Part shown: positions 1-12,092 of the stretch, in pieces
Position numbering within the stretch: position 1 is the first letter of the stretch
Layout: each line of letters starts with the position of its first letter
Source: Henckelia pumila
Lineage: Eukaryota > Streptophyta > Magnoliopsida > Lamiales > Gesneriaceae
NCBI RefSeq assembly: GCF_033568475.1
Contig: NC_133120.1
Span: forward strand, 83,284,151-83,348,150
Direction of reading: 5' to 3'
DNA length: 64,000 bases
Notes under the pieces: model-generated
The model's input: the letters and a program-made list of their open reading frames with translations, nothing else
Databases searched by the model: none
What the model was told of the DNA's origin: nothing
Translations under genes and position numbers: made by a program

Positions 1-20
1 TCCACGTCTTAAATCTCAAT

Positions 21-39
21 TTCCCACAGACGGCGCCAA
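21..39 (-). other. Primer-binding site of a Tat-like LTR retrotransposon
   Basis: Read on the minus strand this is TTGGCGCCGTCTGTGGGAA, the type of primer-binding site that follows the 5' LTR of Tat-lineage Ty3/gypsy elements (established knowledge). It directly abuts the LTR ending at position 40, so the body of this element extends leftwards out of the window. A related GGCGCC-type site occurs at 50041-50064. Confidence 0.6.
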
Positions 40-600
40 TGATGTGATCATAAAATGAATGTCCCGACGTGGGTTCTTTTTTGTGTTGTTCTCTTGTTTT
101 TTTCTCCTTTTTGCTTTTTTTCATTCTGCCCCTCTTGTAGAAAGGGGCCTCCCTTTTATATGTATTGACCCGGCCTTTTTTCATGATTGTTCAGCATGGC
201 CCAACTGACAACTGTTTTTGTGATGGGATAGTTGTCACGTAGGATTGCCCTTCCCGCAATATTAGGGAGAGCCCATACCGAGCCCATACTGTTTCACCAT
301 GTTGCCTAATGATTTGATTTGTAGTAAGAGTCTGCCACACGTAAAGGAGGTATGGGCTTCATTTTATATAAAATGACCCTGGGCCCACTGAGTATTACCG
401 GCCCCTGGTTTCCGAATACTTATCCTTGCATTTGTGGGCCCCTGAGGGAGCTCCTGGGTTCCCGGTTTATGAGATGATCCCGGGCCCATCACCCAGGATG
501 ATGCCGGGCTCCCGTCTTGCAAGACGACCCCGGACTCACCGTCTGGGCCTACCAGGGTGACCCCGGACTCATCATCTGGGCATACCAGGATAACACTACA
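40..600 (-). mobile_element. 5' LTR of a Tat-like gypsy element (element A), body outside window
   Basis: On the minus strand this 561-bp segment starts TGTAGTGTTATCC at 600 and ends GATCACATCA at 40, the TG...CA ends of an LTR. A primer-binding site follows at once (21-39). It contains a TATA-like stretch (minus strand, near 155-165) about 110 bp before its end, as expected of an LTR promoter with a short R-U5. From 47 to 584 it is an almost exact inverted copy of 601-1138. Orientation and LTR nature are inferred from these ends and the PBS; lineage assignment is tentative. Confidence 0.6.
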
Positions 601-1148
601 TATGCCCAGATGATGAGTCCGGGGTCACCCTGGTAGGCCCAGACGGTGAGTCCAGGGTCGTCTTGCAAGACGGGAGCCCGGCATCATCTTGGGTGATGGG
701 CCCGGGATCATCTCATAAACCGGGAACCCAGGAACTCCCTCAGGGGCCCACAAATGCAAGGATAAGTATCTGGAAACCAGGGGCCGGTAATACTCAGTGG
801 GCCCAGGGTCATTTTATATAAAATGAAGCCCATACCTCCTTTACGTGTGGCAGACTCTTACTACAAATTAAATCATTAGGCAACATGGTGAAACAGTATG
901 GGCTCGGTATGGGCTCTCCCTAATATTGCGGGAAGGGCAATCCTACGTGACAACTATCCCATCACAAAAACAGTTGTCAGTTGGGCCATGCTGGACAATC
1001 ATGGAAAAAGACCGGGTCAATACATATAAAAGGGAGGCCCCTTTCTACAAGAGGGGCAGAATGAAAAAAAGCAAAAAGGAGAAAAAAACGAGAGAACAAC
1101 ACAAAAAAGAACCCACGTCGGGACATTCATTTTATGATGTTCGCATCA
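601..1148 (+). mobile_element. LTR of the same Tat-like family, opposite orientation, missing its first 16 bp (element B)
   Basis: This segment is the inverted partner of the LTR at 40-600. It begins at the base matching position 17 of that LTR and ends GCATCA at 1148. A TATA box (ACATATAAAAGG, near 1022-1033) lies about 120 bp before the end. No primer-binding site follows, so it is a solo LTR or a 3' LTR. The missing first 16 bp are best explained if element A inserted into element B there, leaving that piece beyond the left edge. A 91-codon reading frame at 926-1201 lies mostly inside the LTR and is not a gene. Confidence 0.55.
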
Positions 1149-3119
1149 CCACCCTAGACAACATCCCCCAGTTAAAAACAGAGAGCATTTTCACTATTTG
1201 AATCCAAGGACTCGCATCATAGGCCATACATATAACAACAATGCATTAATATAGTCTTCAAAGTACCATATATCACCAAACTACAACCATGACTTGTCAT
1301 GTGAGTGCCACCCTTCACCTTGCATTTGCATTTAACAACCATAAAAAAACAAGTCATATATGGCCATATGGGTACGCATACGGACAAATATCGTGAGACT
1401 AATGTAGTATTTGAAAATATTTTAAAAAGTAATTATGATTTTTTTTTTTCACAAAAATTTTAAGCATTTCCAAAATACTATAACGTACCTAAACTAACTT
1501 TCAAATTTTGACTCAAATCTATCCATTAGAAATTATTGTTTTCCAAAACTTGCCTTCACCTTAGATTGCAAATGATGAAAGGTAGAGCCATAAAGAAGCT
1601 AAATATGAAGGAACTATGCTTTTATTACTCATACTAGTCATATTTAAGGCACCTTCCTTTTGGGACGTGTAGATACCCAAGAGGTTGGAGGATACTCACT
1701 CAAACCTTTAAAGCAAAGTCAAGTATTAATGCGCAATACAGTTGTCAGGTGAAATCAATTCTTTACTAACATCTATTATAAGTTATAACACTTTAATATT
1801 GATAGTTGTATCATCTATTATATCTACTTTCATAATTTTAAAGCATCATACATATTATTGAAGATATGATTTAGCAAAATCTAATTAATTGACTAGCATA
1901 AGAAACGTATATTTTACAAAATGCTTGGATACATGTACTTGAAATGAATCACTTGAACTGGAAATCGAGCTCATTCCAGATCACGGTCGGCAAAAATCTC
2001 ATGGCCATTTGGGTTTCTTATGAGTTCCAATATTCACGTAGTGTTTATTGTTCATGTTATTTCGTCGTTCCTTGGCTATGTCATAAACTGCTTCATAGTA
2101 GAAGTGGTCGTTTCAAGTCTTGCCTTGAACCTTGAAACTTAAGAATTGGATATAACTGTTGTTTATGGAAAATATTTGGCGGCTTATTTATAGAATCACG
2201 GAATTACCATCAAATAAGCAAAACATGTTTTTAGAAAGACATTTGAAGTGCTTGGTTAGGAGGAATAGTTTTTTTTAAAAAAATTTTAAATAACAATAAA
2301 AAAATGGATTATTGATATGCTTAATTTTCGTTGTACGTCCCAAAACTTAATGATGTACACGTGAAGGACCAGCCAAATACATGGATTTCCTGTTTGAGTC
2401 AATACCATGGTCAAAATGAAGCACTAAAATGATTAATATGAGTAGATATCACGTTGGAATTTTTATAGTGGAGGCCAGCCTGTGTACCCAAGGAAAGGAC
2501 AAAACATAGGAAGTAGTACTAGGATGCTCTTAGTCTGTGCAGATAAAACTACAGTACTAATTCAGGTTAAAAAAATATTGTCCCACGCTTAGTACAAGAA
2601 TTCTTGACCATTTACTTAACACGTTGATCAAAGTTTCCAACATCGTACAGGCTGTCTTAAACCCCTAATACCGATTTCGTCGAAGCTGACGTGTGAGCAC
2701 TATGCCAGAATCAACCACATAGTTTATTTTTTTCTATGTGAGATGTAACATGGAAAAAAAAAAAACGGGTCGTTAGATCTATCATGTCCGAATGCTACAT
2801 GCTCAAAGGGTAGCATTGACAAACCCCCAATACCTAGAAACGTCAACATAAAACATATTCATGATTCGTATATAAAAAGCAAGTGCATTGTGCATAGGTA
2901 AATAAGTCACATAGCAAAGAAGCATCGCAACCACGTAATATTACCTAATCCAGACTAATATGGTAAAGTTTAAACTGCTCAATTTGAGATCAGACACATT
3001 CTTTGTGAAACCATAACAAAATTCTTTGAAATACAGGTCTTCGATTGTTTAGCTATCTTCGGTAACATTAAAGAGTTCAGATGGTTGTTCTAAAAATCGA
3101 AATATGAATGCTGCTGGTT
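1149..3119. other. AT-rich intergenic region and 3' flank of the AP2-like gene
   Basis: No convincing coding region was found on either strand. The 63-codon frame at 1944-2135 has no recognisable motif. The last few hundred bases (about 2950-3119) probably contain the 3'UTR and poly(A) region of the minus-strand AP2-like gene, but I cannot place the cleavage site. Confidence 0.5.
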
Positions 3120-5991
3120 TCAGGTTGTGAAGTAATAACGAGGAGCGTCCTTGATGCAAACGACAGATGGGAGGCGAGAGTTTTGAGATTTAGTGGCAAA
3201 TGGTGATTGGTAGACAGCAGGAAAGGAATTAGGGAAAGTTGAATTATCGAATCCTGATGATGCTGCAGTAGACAAGAGTGGCATTTGAGGAACCTCATTT
3301 GCTTGGCCTGGAGTGATTCTCCAGTTCAAATTTGTTGATGAATCAGCTTCCATACTCTTCTCTAGTGCTGATCCCTGCAGAAAGAAAAATGCGATCTCAG
3401 ACTGTTATGTTTGTGTGCTACGACAGATTACTTTCAGCTATTGAATATATGGTGTTGGGTGAACTTTGTGGATTTGCTTAAATCTAAAGCGCTGGCACTG
3501 TGCGCGCACGTTTGAATTTCAAACTATATCATTGATGTGGACAACCATGGGGTAAAAATTTGTTTCCAAATATTTCATTCAGGTCCCGAGTCACGCCATG
3601 ACCATGTGCTACTTCAAGATACTACCACAATGAGTGTTGATGGAAGAGGTGAAGCAACTGATGAAAAAAAAAAAAAAAAAAAGAAGCTATACAATATTCA
3701 CCCGAAAAATGTGTACCTGATAAATGGGAATATAACTGGTACTCATTCCACTCTGGAAAAAAGGTTCACATGCATTTAGATATCCATGTGGTAGCTGAGA
3801 TCTCCAAGGAGCTAAAGACAAGGTCTGGATCTGCTATGAAATAGGAGAATAGCTAAACAAGCATCCAAACAATTTGAAGTGTTTGAGAAGGCATAAACTA
3901 TTCGGAACAACTATTAAAAATGTCCATTGATTATAAAGAACAAAGCAGTCGAAACTTCATATATGAAAGCTCATAGTACCCTTCGTCCATTTTCAGGAGC
4001 GTTGTCTGAGTCACAGCGAAGCTGAGAGTCCCCGACGCCCATTCTCTGGGTTAGGCAATTGCCATGTGGAGGAGCTATCCCCAAGTTTAAATCTAGACTA
4101 TGATTTTGGCCAGCTAGAAATGTCAAAGAAAATTTAAATTGTGAATCAAGTAAAAGACAAAGCAACTTGGGAGACAGACTAAACAGTGTTCATTCTCGAT
4201 CACATTCTCATGTTTACCTCCACCGTCAGCCTCAAAGCTGATTTCATTTTCATATGTACTGGGGTCAAAATTGGTAACCGCTTCCCTTCCATTGCATTTT
4301 AGTGCAGCTTTGTCGTATGCTCTAAAGAACATCAACAAAGTCGATCAAGACAAGGGGCTTGACAGACATGCATTACAAGAAAAGAGAAAAAGAATGCAAA
4401 ATATTTAGACCTTGCAGCTTCTATTTCGCTGTCAAACAATCCAAGATAAATGTACCTGCAGGGAAACATAAAATGTTTAATGCCACTAAATTATGAATTG
4501 ATAACAAGTCAATGTACTTGTATCTAATTAACAATCACTTCCCAAATGTTCAGAAAATAGTGATATTTGGCATCTTACTTCTTGCCAAGTAACTGACCCA
4601 TCCGAGCTTCCCACCTTCCACATTTGTGCAGTGTAACTCCCCGGTACTTTGAACTCCCTCTTGAAAACCCGGTACTCTGGCGACGAAGAATGTGCACAAA
4701 TTCTTCTTTGGTTAGATCCTTCATCTGTGTAGAAAACTAAGTAAGAAAAATCAAAAGCACTTCAGGAACGAAAAAATACTAGAAAAGCATAAATAAGTCA
4801 GTAACAAGCACCTCCTTAAGATCTTCATAGTCGCTGATGTTAAAATTTATGTCAGCATCCAGTCCACGAAATTTTAACGCAGCGCGATCGTATGCCCTAA
4901 AGTTAGCATTGACATACATTTCGATATTTTATCAATCATAAGAACTTCAACCTCTAAAATTGACATCGAATCACCAATTAAAAATTTCTTACCTAGCCGC
5001 AGCATGTGCAGTGTCGAATCCCCCTTTGAAGTTCAAGTTCCATTGACAAATAGAATTTCAGAAAAGTTTAAATAAATTGAACCAAGTAAAAACATACTCG
5101 TTTTTTGCTCCAAAAATTCAAAATGAAGTCGTCAATGTACAAGTTACTTACCTAAGTAAACTTGCTTACCACAGTCCCTGCAGAAACAATTTATGAAAAA
5201 ACCATCTTAATTAGTAGATAACAGTTACGAAAAAGTTGGGGGAATTAAACGTCAAATCCAATGAATAATTGCAATCAAAACCACAGAATCTAGAATTTTT
5301 TTAAAAAAAGCATACTCCATAAACAGTTTACAAATCGAAAGTACATTTACACAATCAACACGAATCGACTGTTGAAAAATACTGCACACAATTTGATTAT
5401 TTACTTGATGCACAACAATGATCAGAATCGAATATCCTACCATAACAGCACGGCAGGTTTCGCACGCGTACTTGAAAATAGATAATCAAACAAATAACTC
5501 ATTGAAATCGGAACCCTAACAATTGCCACTTACCAAATGTGAGATTCCCAACGACCTGTGCGGCGATAAAACGTGACTCCACGGTACTGAGAGCTGCGAG
5601 GTCTCGGCCCCCTCCGACTTTTCTTCACCTGCCGCCTTTGCTGCTGAGTAATGACCCCCTGCCCCGCCAGCTCCTGGTAATTCTCCGAGAGATCCAACAA
5701 CTGGCACTGCGGCGCCGATTTCGGCGGAAAAAAATCCTTCATCACATAACCTCCAGTTCGATTCTCTGTCTCCTCATCCTCACCGTTGGAAATCTTCCAT
5801 ATATCAAAACCACAAAAGTTGTTTGAGCTGGAGTCCTCATCACCGGCGGCGCTGGAGGTCTCCACATTGACAACAGATGAATTCGAGCTACCGGAATATT
5901 CCAGATGATCACCGGACGGAATTAATTGCGTCTCCGAAAACTTCTCAGCTCGATCAACGATCGGATCAATTGTCAAATTGAGATTTAGCAT
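3120..5991 (-). CDS. RAP2-7: AP2-like transcription factor (TOE/RAP2.7 group), nine exons, miR172 target
   Basis: Nuclear DNA-binding factor of the euAP2 family, whose members repress flowering and the juvenile-to-adult change. I read nine exons on the minus strand: 5534-5991, 5152-5177 (26-bp microexon), 4994-5024 (31 bp), 4812-4896, 4579-4724, 4411-4455, 4218-4321, 3980-4113 and 3120-3374. All have GT-AG borders and compatible phases, giving 427 residues. Residues 2-6 (LNLNL) form an EAR-like repressor motif. A basic nuclear signal [10 protein letters not shown] precedes AP2 domain 1 (about 134-183, [18 protein letters not shown]). AP2 domain 2 spans about 226-284 ([17 protein letters not shown]). 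A second EAR-like motif DLNLG lies at 306-310. The start at 5991 fits the family N-terminus; an in-frame ATG at 6078 would add 29 unlikely residues. The exon 7 donor (GTAAAC at 4217) was chosen over a GTGGAG alternative. TOE1, TOE3 or RAP2.7 cannot be told apart here. Confidence 0.9.
3249..3268 (-). promoter_or_regulatory. miR172 target site in the last exon of the AP2-like gene
   Basis: The minus strand reads CTGCAGCATCATCAGGATTC, the canonical miR172 complementary site of euAP2 mRNAs. It lies in frame over residues 379-385 (TAASSGF) in the last exon, downstream of both AP2 domains, exactly where TOE/AP2 genes carry it. No mismatch to the usual plant site is visible, so control by miR172 is expected. 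Confidence 0.92.
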
Positions 5992-6330
5992 CTGGAAAAA
6001 AAAATCCTCCAAACCCAATTCCAGAACAAAATACGTCACACACACACACACAGTTATATACGAATACACAAAAGACAAGAATGCATCTGTCAGCTAAAAT
6101 CGCAGTCTATGAACCAAAATAAGAGAGAGAAATGAGAGCAGAGTGGTGGTGAAGAAAGGAATATATATAATAACATATGCAGATGAGAAATAGTGTATGT
6201 ATAGGTGTATCTATACGTGTATGTATATGTAACAGAAAATTACGCATTGCTTTTTCCTCAGCTGAGAATTCTACACAGTTTCCGGCATTTGAGTCCACAG
6301 AGAAAAATCAATGAGGAGTTTTCGAGAAAA
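5992..6330 (-). promoter_or_regulatory. 5' leader and proximal promoter of the AP2-like gene
   Basis: The stretch upstream of the AP2-like start holds a short (CA)n run near 6038-6052 and a TATA-rich tract near 6160-6180. It carries small upstream reading frames, one of 63 codons at 6107-6298. I cannot fix the transcription start. Confidence 0.35.
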
Positions 6331-8368
6331 TAAAGCCATTATTTGTTTATTATTTATTTAGAAAAAGAATACGTTTTTTTTAGCGCGTGTACTATGTATA
6401 TATACTCTAACACATATATAATACCAGCAATAGTGCACACGCATTTACGTGTGTAAAATAATAACTACAATGGATATGAATTTTGATGTTTAAAAGATTA
6501 GGTTAATTAAAAAAAAAAACTAGAATTGGCAAAGAGTGTTATTGGAGATGTGGGGATACTGTGTAAGAAACATGGAGAAAACAAAAAATTGAAATGAAGG
6601 GTATTTTTGGTATAATGAAAAATAGATCATGATATCAAGTTAGTTATTCTAATATGTCTACACTTAATAAATAATAAAAGATAATACTAGTCATCGGAGC
6701 ACACGCGTTGGATGTGTGTAAAGTTTCTAAATTTTAGTTAAAATATATACTATTTTAAAATTTTTACATGTTGAAAAATAAGCGAATTTGTGGGTTTGTG
6801 GATTGAAAGTGTGTTAAGATGTTAAGAAGTTGTCATGTTTGTTTTTAAGAAGAGTAAAATAAAATATTAATATTTAAATACCTAATAAGTTACTTAATAT
6901 GAAAGGTTTTTATGTCTATACAAATGTATGACAAAAAATAATTATTTTAAGGGGTGGAGTTATTATAAGATAGTAAGATAATAATAATTTTAGGAAAATT
7001 ATATCTTTTTGTAGGAGTTTTTATACTTTATTTTATCAAAATAGAAAAGTACGTTATTTTTGTTTTTTCAGAAATTTTTTTAATGTAGCGTTTATGTGTA
7101 TAATTGTAAAAAACCGAAAGTATAAGAATACAACTAAAATTTAATAATACTGAAAATAAAATAAATATATTAGGATATAATTTTTTGGACGATACGTGTT
7201 CCCAAAAAATAATTGCACGATACAATGCATGTATATATAACATATTGTTGTGGGCTGGAAATATATTTTTAGCTATATTTTATGATTATAAATATAAATA
7301 ACGATTACTTTTGAATATAATTTTACTCAGAAATTGGTTTTTTCATATAAATTAGTGTATCGATGCACGCGTTATGTGCTTATATAATATTTTTTAATTA
7401 TTTTGATTTATATTCCTATATGAGTTATTCATAATTGTAGAAATTAACGAAGATTAAATTGTAATTTAAAATGTCGAAATAAAAAAATAAAACTAAAAAA
7501 AAAAAACAAAATTGTAATATCTATACCATGTAAAGATAATTTTGGTTTAAAAAAATTGGTGTCTTCTTTTGTCTAATAGACTCTTTATATATAGTATAGA
7601 TATATAATGTGAACATATTTTGTGAATAAATATTTAAATTTTATTTGGACAAGTACTTATAAAATATTTTTATAAAAGTGTTTTTTTATATAAATGTTTT
7701 AGAACTTGTTTCAAGAATAAATACGTGTTTTAATAACTATTCCATTAAAAAAAATTAATTGAAAGGGTGTATGAAAACTATTTAAAAAAATGATTTTATA
7801 GTTAAAAATAATAATGAAGGTTTTTTTACAATTGCAGAAATTTAAATTCTCGTCTACATATCCCGCGTTTTTTTATCATAAAAATATCAAAAAGCATCAA
7901 TATTCAATTTTTTTTAAAAAAAAAATATCTTGAAAAAAACTGTTTTAAAAATATTTTTCCAAGATGTTTTTCAAAAATATTATCCAAAAACATAATTTAA
8001 GTGTTTTTATTTATGAAATACTAAATAAAAATTAAATACTTATCCAAACTGAGTTTTAATATTTGCATAAAGGTTGCATATGAATAATTGAATACTATGA
8101 ATGTTATATATATAGATATATATTCTTACTATATTATAATAGATATACTCATTAGAAAAATTTGATTTGGTCATTTTAATAGATTTTTAAATTTATTATT
8201 ATCATTCTTTTAACATATTTGATAATTAAGAGATAAAAAAATAATTTATTATTCAAAAACTTCACACCTCCTCTTCCCACCACTATCTCATTAACCTAAT
8301 GGAAGAAAAAATTATAAATAAATTTAAATTTATAAAAAATATATTTTGTTCACATGCGCATGTGCTCG
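6331..8368. other. AT-rich intergenic DNA without recognisable genes
   Basis: Very AT-rich sequence with many A- and T-runs. The region near 7620-8060 resembles the A/T-run MITE-like repeats seen at 21045-21250 and 28380-28665 (phrases such as ATCCAAACT near its end), but I could not define ends. No coding sequence is supported. Confidence 0.4.
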
Positions 8369-8432
8369 GTATACTAGTATATATATACACACAAAAATCA
8401 GTATACTAGTATATATATACACACAAAAATCA
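8369..8432. repeat. Tandem duplication of a 32-bp unit
   Basis: The 32-bp unit at 8369-8400 is repeated exactly at 8401-8432. It begins GTATACTAG and ends AAAAATCA. Its position immediately before a dispersed repeat (8435 onward) suggests a replication-slippage or insertion-related duplication. Confidence 0.85.
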
Positions 8433-8434
8433 AT

Positions 8435-8603
8435 GTGAGACGCTCTCATATATCAATTTTGTGAGACGAGTCTCCTATTTGGTTCACTCATGAAAAAGTA
8501 TTAATTTTTATGTCAAAAATATTACTTTTATTATAAATATGTGTATAGTTGATCCGTTTTACGAATAAAGATTTGCGAGACCATTTCATAAGAGACCGTT
8601 CAC
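8435..8603. repeat. Dispersed GTGAGAC-ended repeat, copy 1
   Basis: The segment starts GTGAGACGCTCTCA and ends CATAAGAGACCGTTCAC. In between it has the phrases ACTCATGAAAAAGTATTA and GTTGATCCGTTTTACG. Diverged copies occur near 10012-10110, 11932-12092, 21979-22112 and 23826-23955. The family looks like a MITE with palindromic GTGAGAC-type ends. Its class is unknown to me. Confidence 0.55.
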
Positions 8604-8672
8604 CTATTGGATGCATAAGATGCCGCGTCAGCGATGCTCTTAGAAATGCTTACGGTGGTTGTTCATCATAAC

Positions 8673-8677
<5 letters not shown>

Positions 8678-8717
<40 letters not shown>
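8678..8717. repeat. (TA)n microsatellite
   Basis: About 20 uninterrupted TA units, the longest simple dinucleotide repeat seen in the window. Confidence 0.95.
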
Positions 8718-8722
<5 letters not shown>

Positions 8723-9504
8723 GACGATGCAACAATTATTTTTCCCAACTCTAGACTGAGTAATAGGTTGGAGATGTGGGTTTGGAATTAAATGAGAATA
8801 AATGTGGTGGGGATTGTGATATCTACTTGCTTATATTAGATGGACATGAAGATGGAATTAAAAGCAAAAAAGCAAAATATTACTCTTGTTCACTCGTATG
8901 GGGTTGTTTAGAATATATCTTATCATTTAATAAAGTTTCAATCCTAAATAAAAAACTGATTTAATAATTTATGTGTGTAGAATGATCATATATATCATAA
9001 TATTCATGACTCATTTTAAATCCAACTTCTCATCATAAGACTAACGTTCTTTACTTTTTTCACTACCCCTTAATTTCTATTTTTCCGAAATCTATATTTG
9101 ATGATCAACTATTTTGGACTTCATGTGTCAGTTTTTTTCTAAATACATATTATTTAAGTGCAAAAAATTTATCTAAAAATAATAAATATTAAATTTCTTT
9201 ATATATCGTTTATATATTATTATTTTTGAATATTTATATATTATATTTCACACACACAACATGTGTGCTTCTGTATCTAGTTCATATAACGTAAAAACAG
9301 GAAAATAATAAAATAAAAAATAATTTTTTATATAAAGGTGTAAACAACACGTACGCAAAAGAACTTTAAAAAATAAAACATAAAAAAAAAAAAGACGGGT
9401 GATGTCGATGGCTTGTTCTTCGTCCACAAGCTCTTTGGTATCATCACGAATTCTTTATAAATGTGAAGAACTTCTTGGTTTAATAATAAGAGTGATGTCT
9501 CAAA

Positions 9505-9728
9505 GCCCTTAGGTGTATTTAAATTGGTGAAATAGGTGAACTCTTGGCTATATATCAGGAGTTCGATTTCCATGTCAACATCTTCTTGGACTAGTTTGTC
9601 ATACAGGGTTTGCCTAGTGTGGTCCTGACTAGCATAGTTTGCAGGCTATTGCATTAGTTCGGGGGTTTACCCAGAGTGCACCGAAAGGTAACGGCTGCGG
9701 TTTTCACGTAAAAAAAGAAAAAGAAAAA
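9505..9728 (+). mobile_element. tRNA-derived SINE, family 1, copy 1, with perfect 16-bp TSD
   Basis: A 224-bp element flanked by exact 16-bp direct repeats AGAGTGATGTCTCAAA at 9489-9504 and 9729-9744. It has a box A-like stretch (AAATTGGTGAAATAGG, near 9520), a box B-like stretch (GAGTTCGATTTCC, near 9559-9571) and an A-rich 3' tail (about 9709-9728). No coding capacity. These are the hallmarks of a pol III-transcribed SINE moved by LINE machinery. A related copy lies at 23436-23663. Confidence 0.82.
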
Positions 9729-9744
9729 AGAGTGATGTCTCAAA

Positions 9745-11498
9745 ATCGAGAGGTTTGTAGCAGAGTCTTATTTGTGTGGGCTGTTAATTATCTATCATAT
9801 TGTTGTAAAAAATAAAAAAATAAAAAAACATTTCGAATTGTTTGAACAAATTAATTTGGGTTAAAAAAAATTTAAAAAAACTTTTATCATTAACACCCCA
9901 ATCTTCCCAACTTGAGGCAATTTCTTTGGATATTTTTCTTTAAAAAAATTCCTAACATATAAATAACAATTTTTTAATAAATATTTTTATCATTTATAAT
10001 TATAGATCTATTGTGAGACTGTTTCATATATCACACTCGTGAGATGTGTTAATACAATTCATAATTGCAGTAAAAAATAATACTTTTGACTTTTATTAAT
10101 ATTTTTCCATGGATTAATTAGGTTGAAGACTCATAAATTTCTAAAAACTTTGTGTAAATTTTTTTGTGTAATTTGATTTAATGATATCACGATTCACGGC
10201 ATCCCATTATCCCAACTTATATTCTAAAGATCAAGTGCGTATTATCGCCCGAAGACAATGAAAAATTTTGATACATAACTCTACTCTAATACAATTTACG
10301 TTATTTTGACTAAAATTGCACACATATATTAATTTGTTGGTTGGTTAAAATTATACATAAAAAATGGGTGAAGCCCTTTTTGGCTTATAATTTTCAAAGT
10401 TGTGTTTAATTAATTTATCACCAAGTACAAAAAATGTATGAATACAAATAAGGAATCTATTTAATTAATATTGGAAATCAATGAATTCTTTGTAGATATA
10501 TGTCCCATCTGTTGGCAGCACTATCCTATGTTAATGTCGTCGTCCAATCACATCACATATATAATTCACCTTTTAATATAAAATTCATTAAAATCACTAT
10601 AAATAAAATTTACCGACGAAGACAAGCCACATGCGACTGAAACCTAAGCAACAACGTAGGAAATTTTCGAGGATAATTTGGATTCATCACGTATGATTTT
10701 TTCAGTTTTGTGACATCTGTCCTCAGTAATTTTAGTATATTCTAGTAACCTTCGCAATACGTGTCCATAAAATCATAAAAATAAATTTAATGGATTTTTA
10801 TAACCCTATAAAAACAAAAAAATCTTGTGAATTTTGGTAGATTTTTTCTGTTTTCGTTGATTTTGTGGCCAGATCGTGACAAGGAACAAAATTGAAAGAC
10901 AATTTGCACAAGAAGACAAAATTAAGTGAAAAAAAACAAATGAAGGGTAATTTATTAATATTGAAAAAAGTTTCACAAATCACAAAGATTTAGTTATATT
11001 ATGGTCTCTTTGCTTTATTAAGAGTTTTATATCTAATATTTTTTTTAAAAAAAAGAAAATTACTTGAAAAAAACACATAAAAATAATTTTTTTCATGAGT
11101 TGATCGAGTTGAATATCATTCTTATAAAATTAGCTTAAAAGATGGTTTCATGAGATTTTTTTATTCAAAATGAATATATGATAAGCAAAAAGTGTGGTAC
11201 ACACGACAAATATTGTAAGATATGGGAATTTGCGAATTTTACTAGGTGCACTCATCTCGATTTGGAGTTTCTTACATACATACAAAGAGATCTAGAAGTT
11301 TTGGCTCTTATATTATTGTTTTCATTGATCAAATTAAACTCATCTAAATTAGGAAGTAACGAAGGATCGATGACTGGTGTAAACCTTTTCAACAAAGAAT
11401 ATAACATATGAGAATTGAGACGACAATAATCGATTAGGCTGAAAAGTGATTAAGATGTGATGTTTATAAATTATGATTTTGTAGAAGTAATTAAATTT
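9745..11498. other. AT-rich intergenic DNA
   Basis: No gene recognised. A partial, diverged copy of the GTGAGAC-ended repeat lies near 10012-10110. Short reading frames at 10798-10983 and 11178-11411 show no motifs. Confidence 0.4.
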
Positions 11499-11917
11499 AT
11501 AGATTATAAAAAAAGTGAAGAAAAATCAGAAGTTGGTAGTGTTTGAAAATTAAATACAAGTGAAAAACTAAAAATCAAAGTTGGTAGTGTTTGTTAAAAA
11601 AAATGATTGTAGCATTACTATATTTATTTTTGGAGAATCATAATCATCATATGACTGATTTTTGAATTTCAATTAAGTTAAACATAAACTAACACATAAT
11701 CTGGGTTGAAAAAACACACAAGAGTAAATTTTTCAAGCAAAAATTTAATAATCACTTTTTTTAGTGATTGCAAGCATGCTCTTTTGCAAACACTAAAAGA
11801 TCCACGAGATCGTCTCATAATAATCACTAATATATCAAATACTACCCACTTTTGATTTTTAGCTTTTCACTTTCAAACACTACCTACTTATTTTTCTTCA
11901 CTTTTGATAATCTATAA
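11499..11917. mobile_element. Inverted-repeat MITE (foldback), about 420 bp
   Basis: The left arm (about 11499-11593) and right arm (about 11834-11917) are inverted copies of each other. Shared phrases are TATAGATTAT, GTGAAGAAAAAT, TTGGTAGTGTTTG and CTAAAAATCAAA and their complements. The centre has no coding sequence. Superfamily and TSD could not be fixed. Confidence 0.55.
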
Positions 11918-11931
11918 AAGGCAAAAATTCT

Positions 11932-12092
11932 TATGACGGTTTCACGGGTTAATTTTGTAATACATGTCTCATATTTGGCAACTCATGAAAAAATATTTTT
12001 TTTATGACAAAAATATTACTTATTATTGTAAATATGAGTAGAGTTGACCCGTCTCACAGATAAAGATTTGTAAGACCGACTTACAAAAGACG
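11932..12092. repeat. Dispersed GTGAGAC-ended repeat, copy 3
   Basis: It shares with copy 1 the phrases ACTCATGAAAAAATATT, GACAAAAATATTACTT and GTTGACCCGTCTCACAG. Its ends have decayed. It lies directly beside the inverted-repeat MITE at 11499-11917. Confidence 0.5.

Noticed and set aside
926-1201. 91-codon plus-strand reading frame
   Set aside because: Lies mainly inside the Tat-like LTR, is highly charged and low in complexity, and has no motif; a chance frame in repeat DNA.
3077-3298. 73-codon minus-strand frame overlapping the last AP2-like exon
   Set aside because: Alternative frame of the same exon; the chosen frame keeps phase with all upstream exons and ends at 3120.
5539-5826. 95-codon plus-strand frame
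   Set aside because: Antisense shadow of exon 1 of the AP2-like gene.
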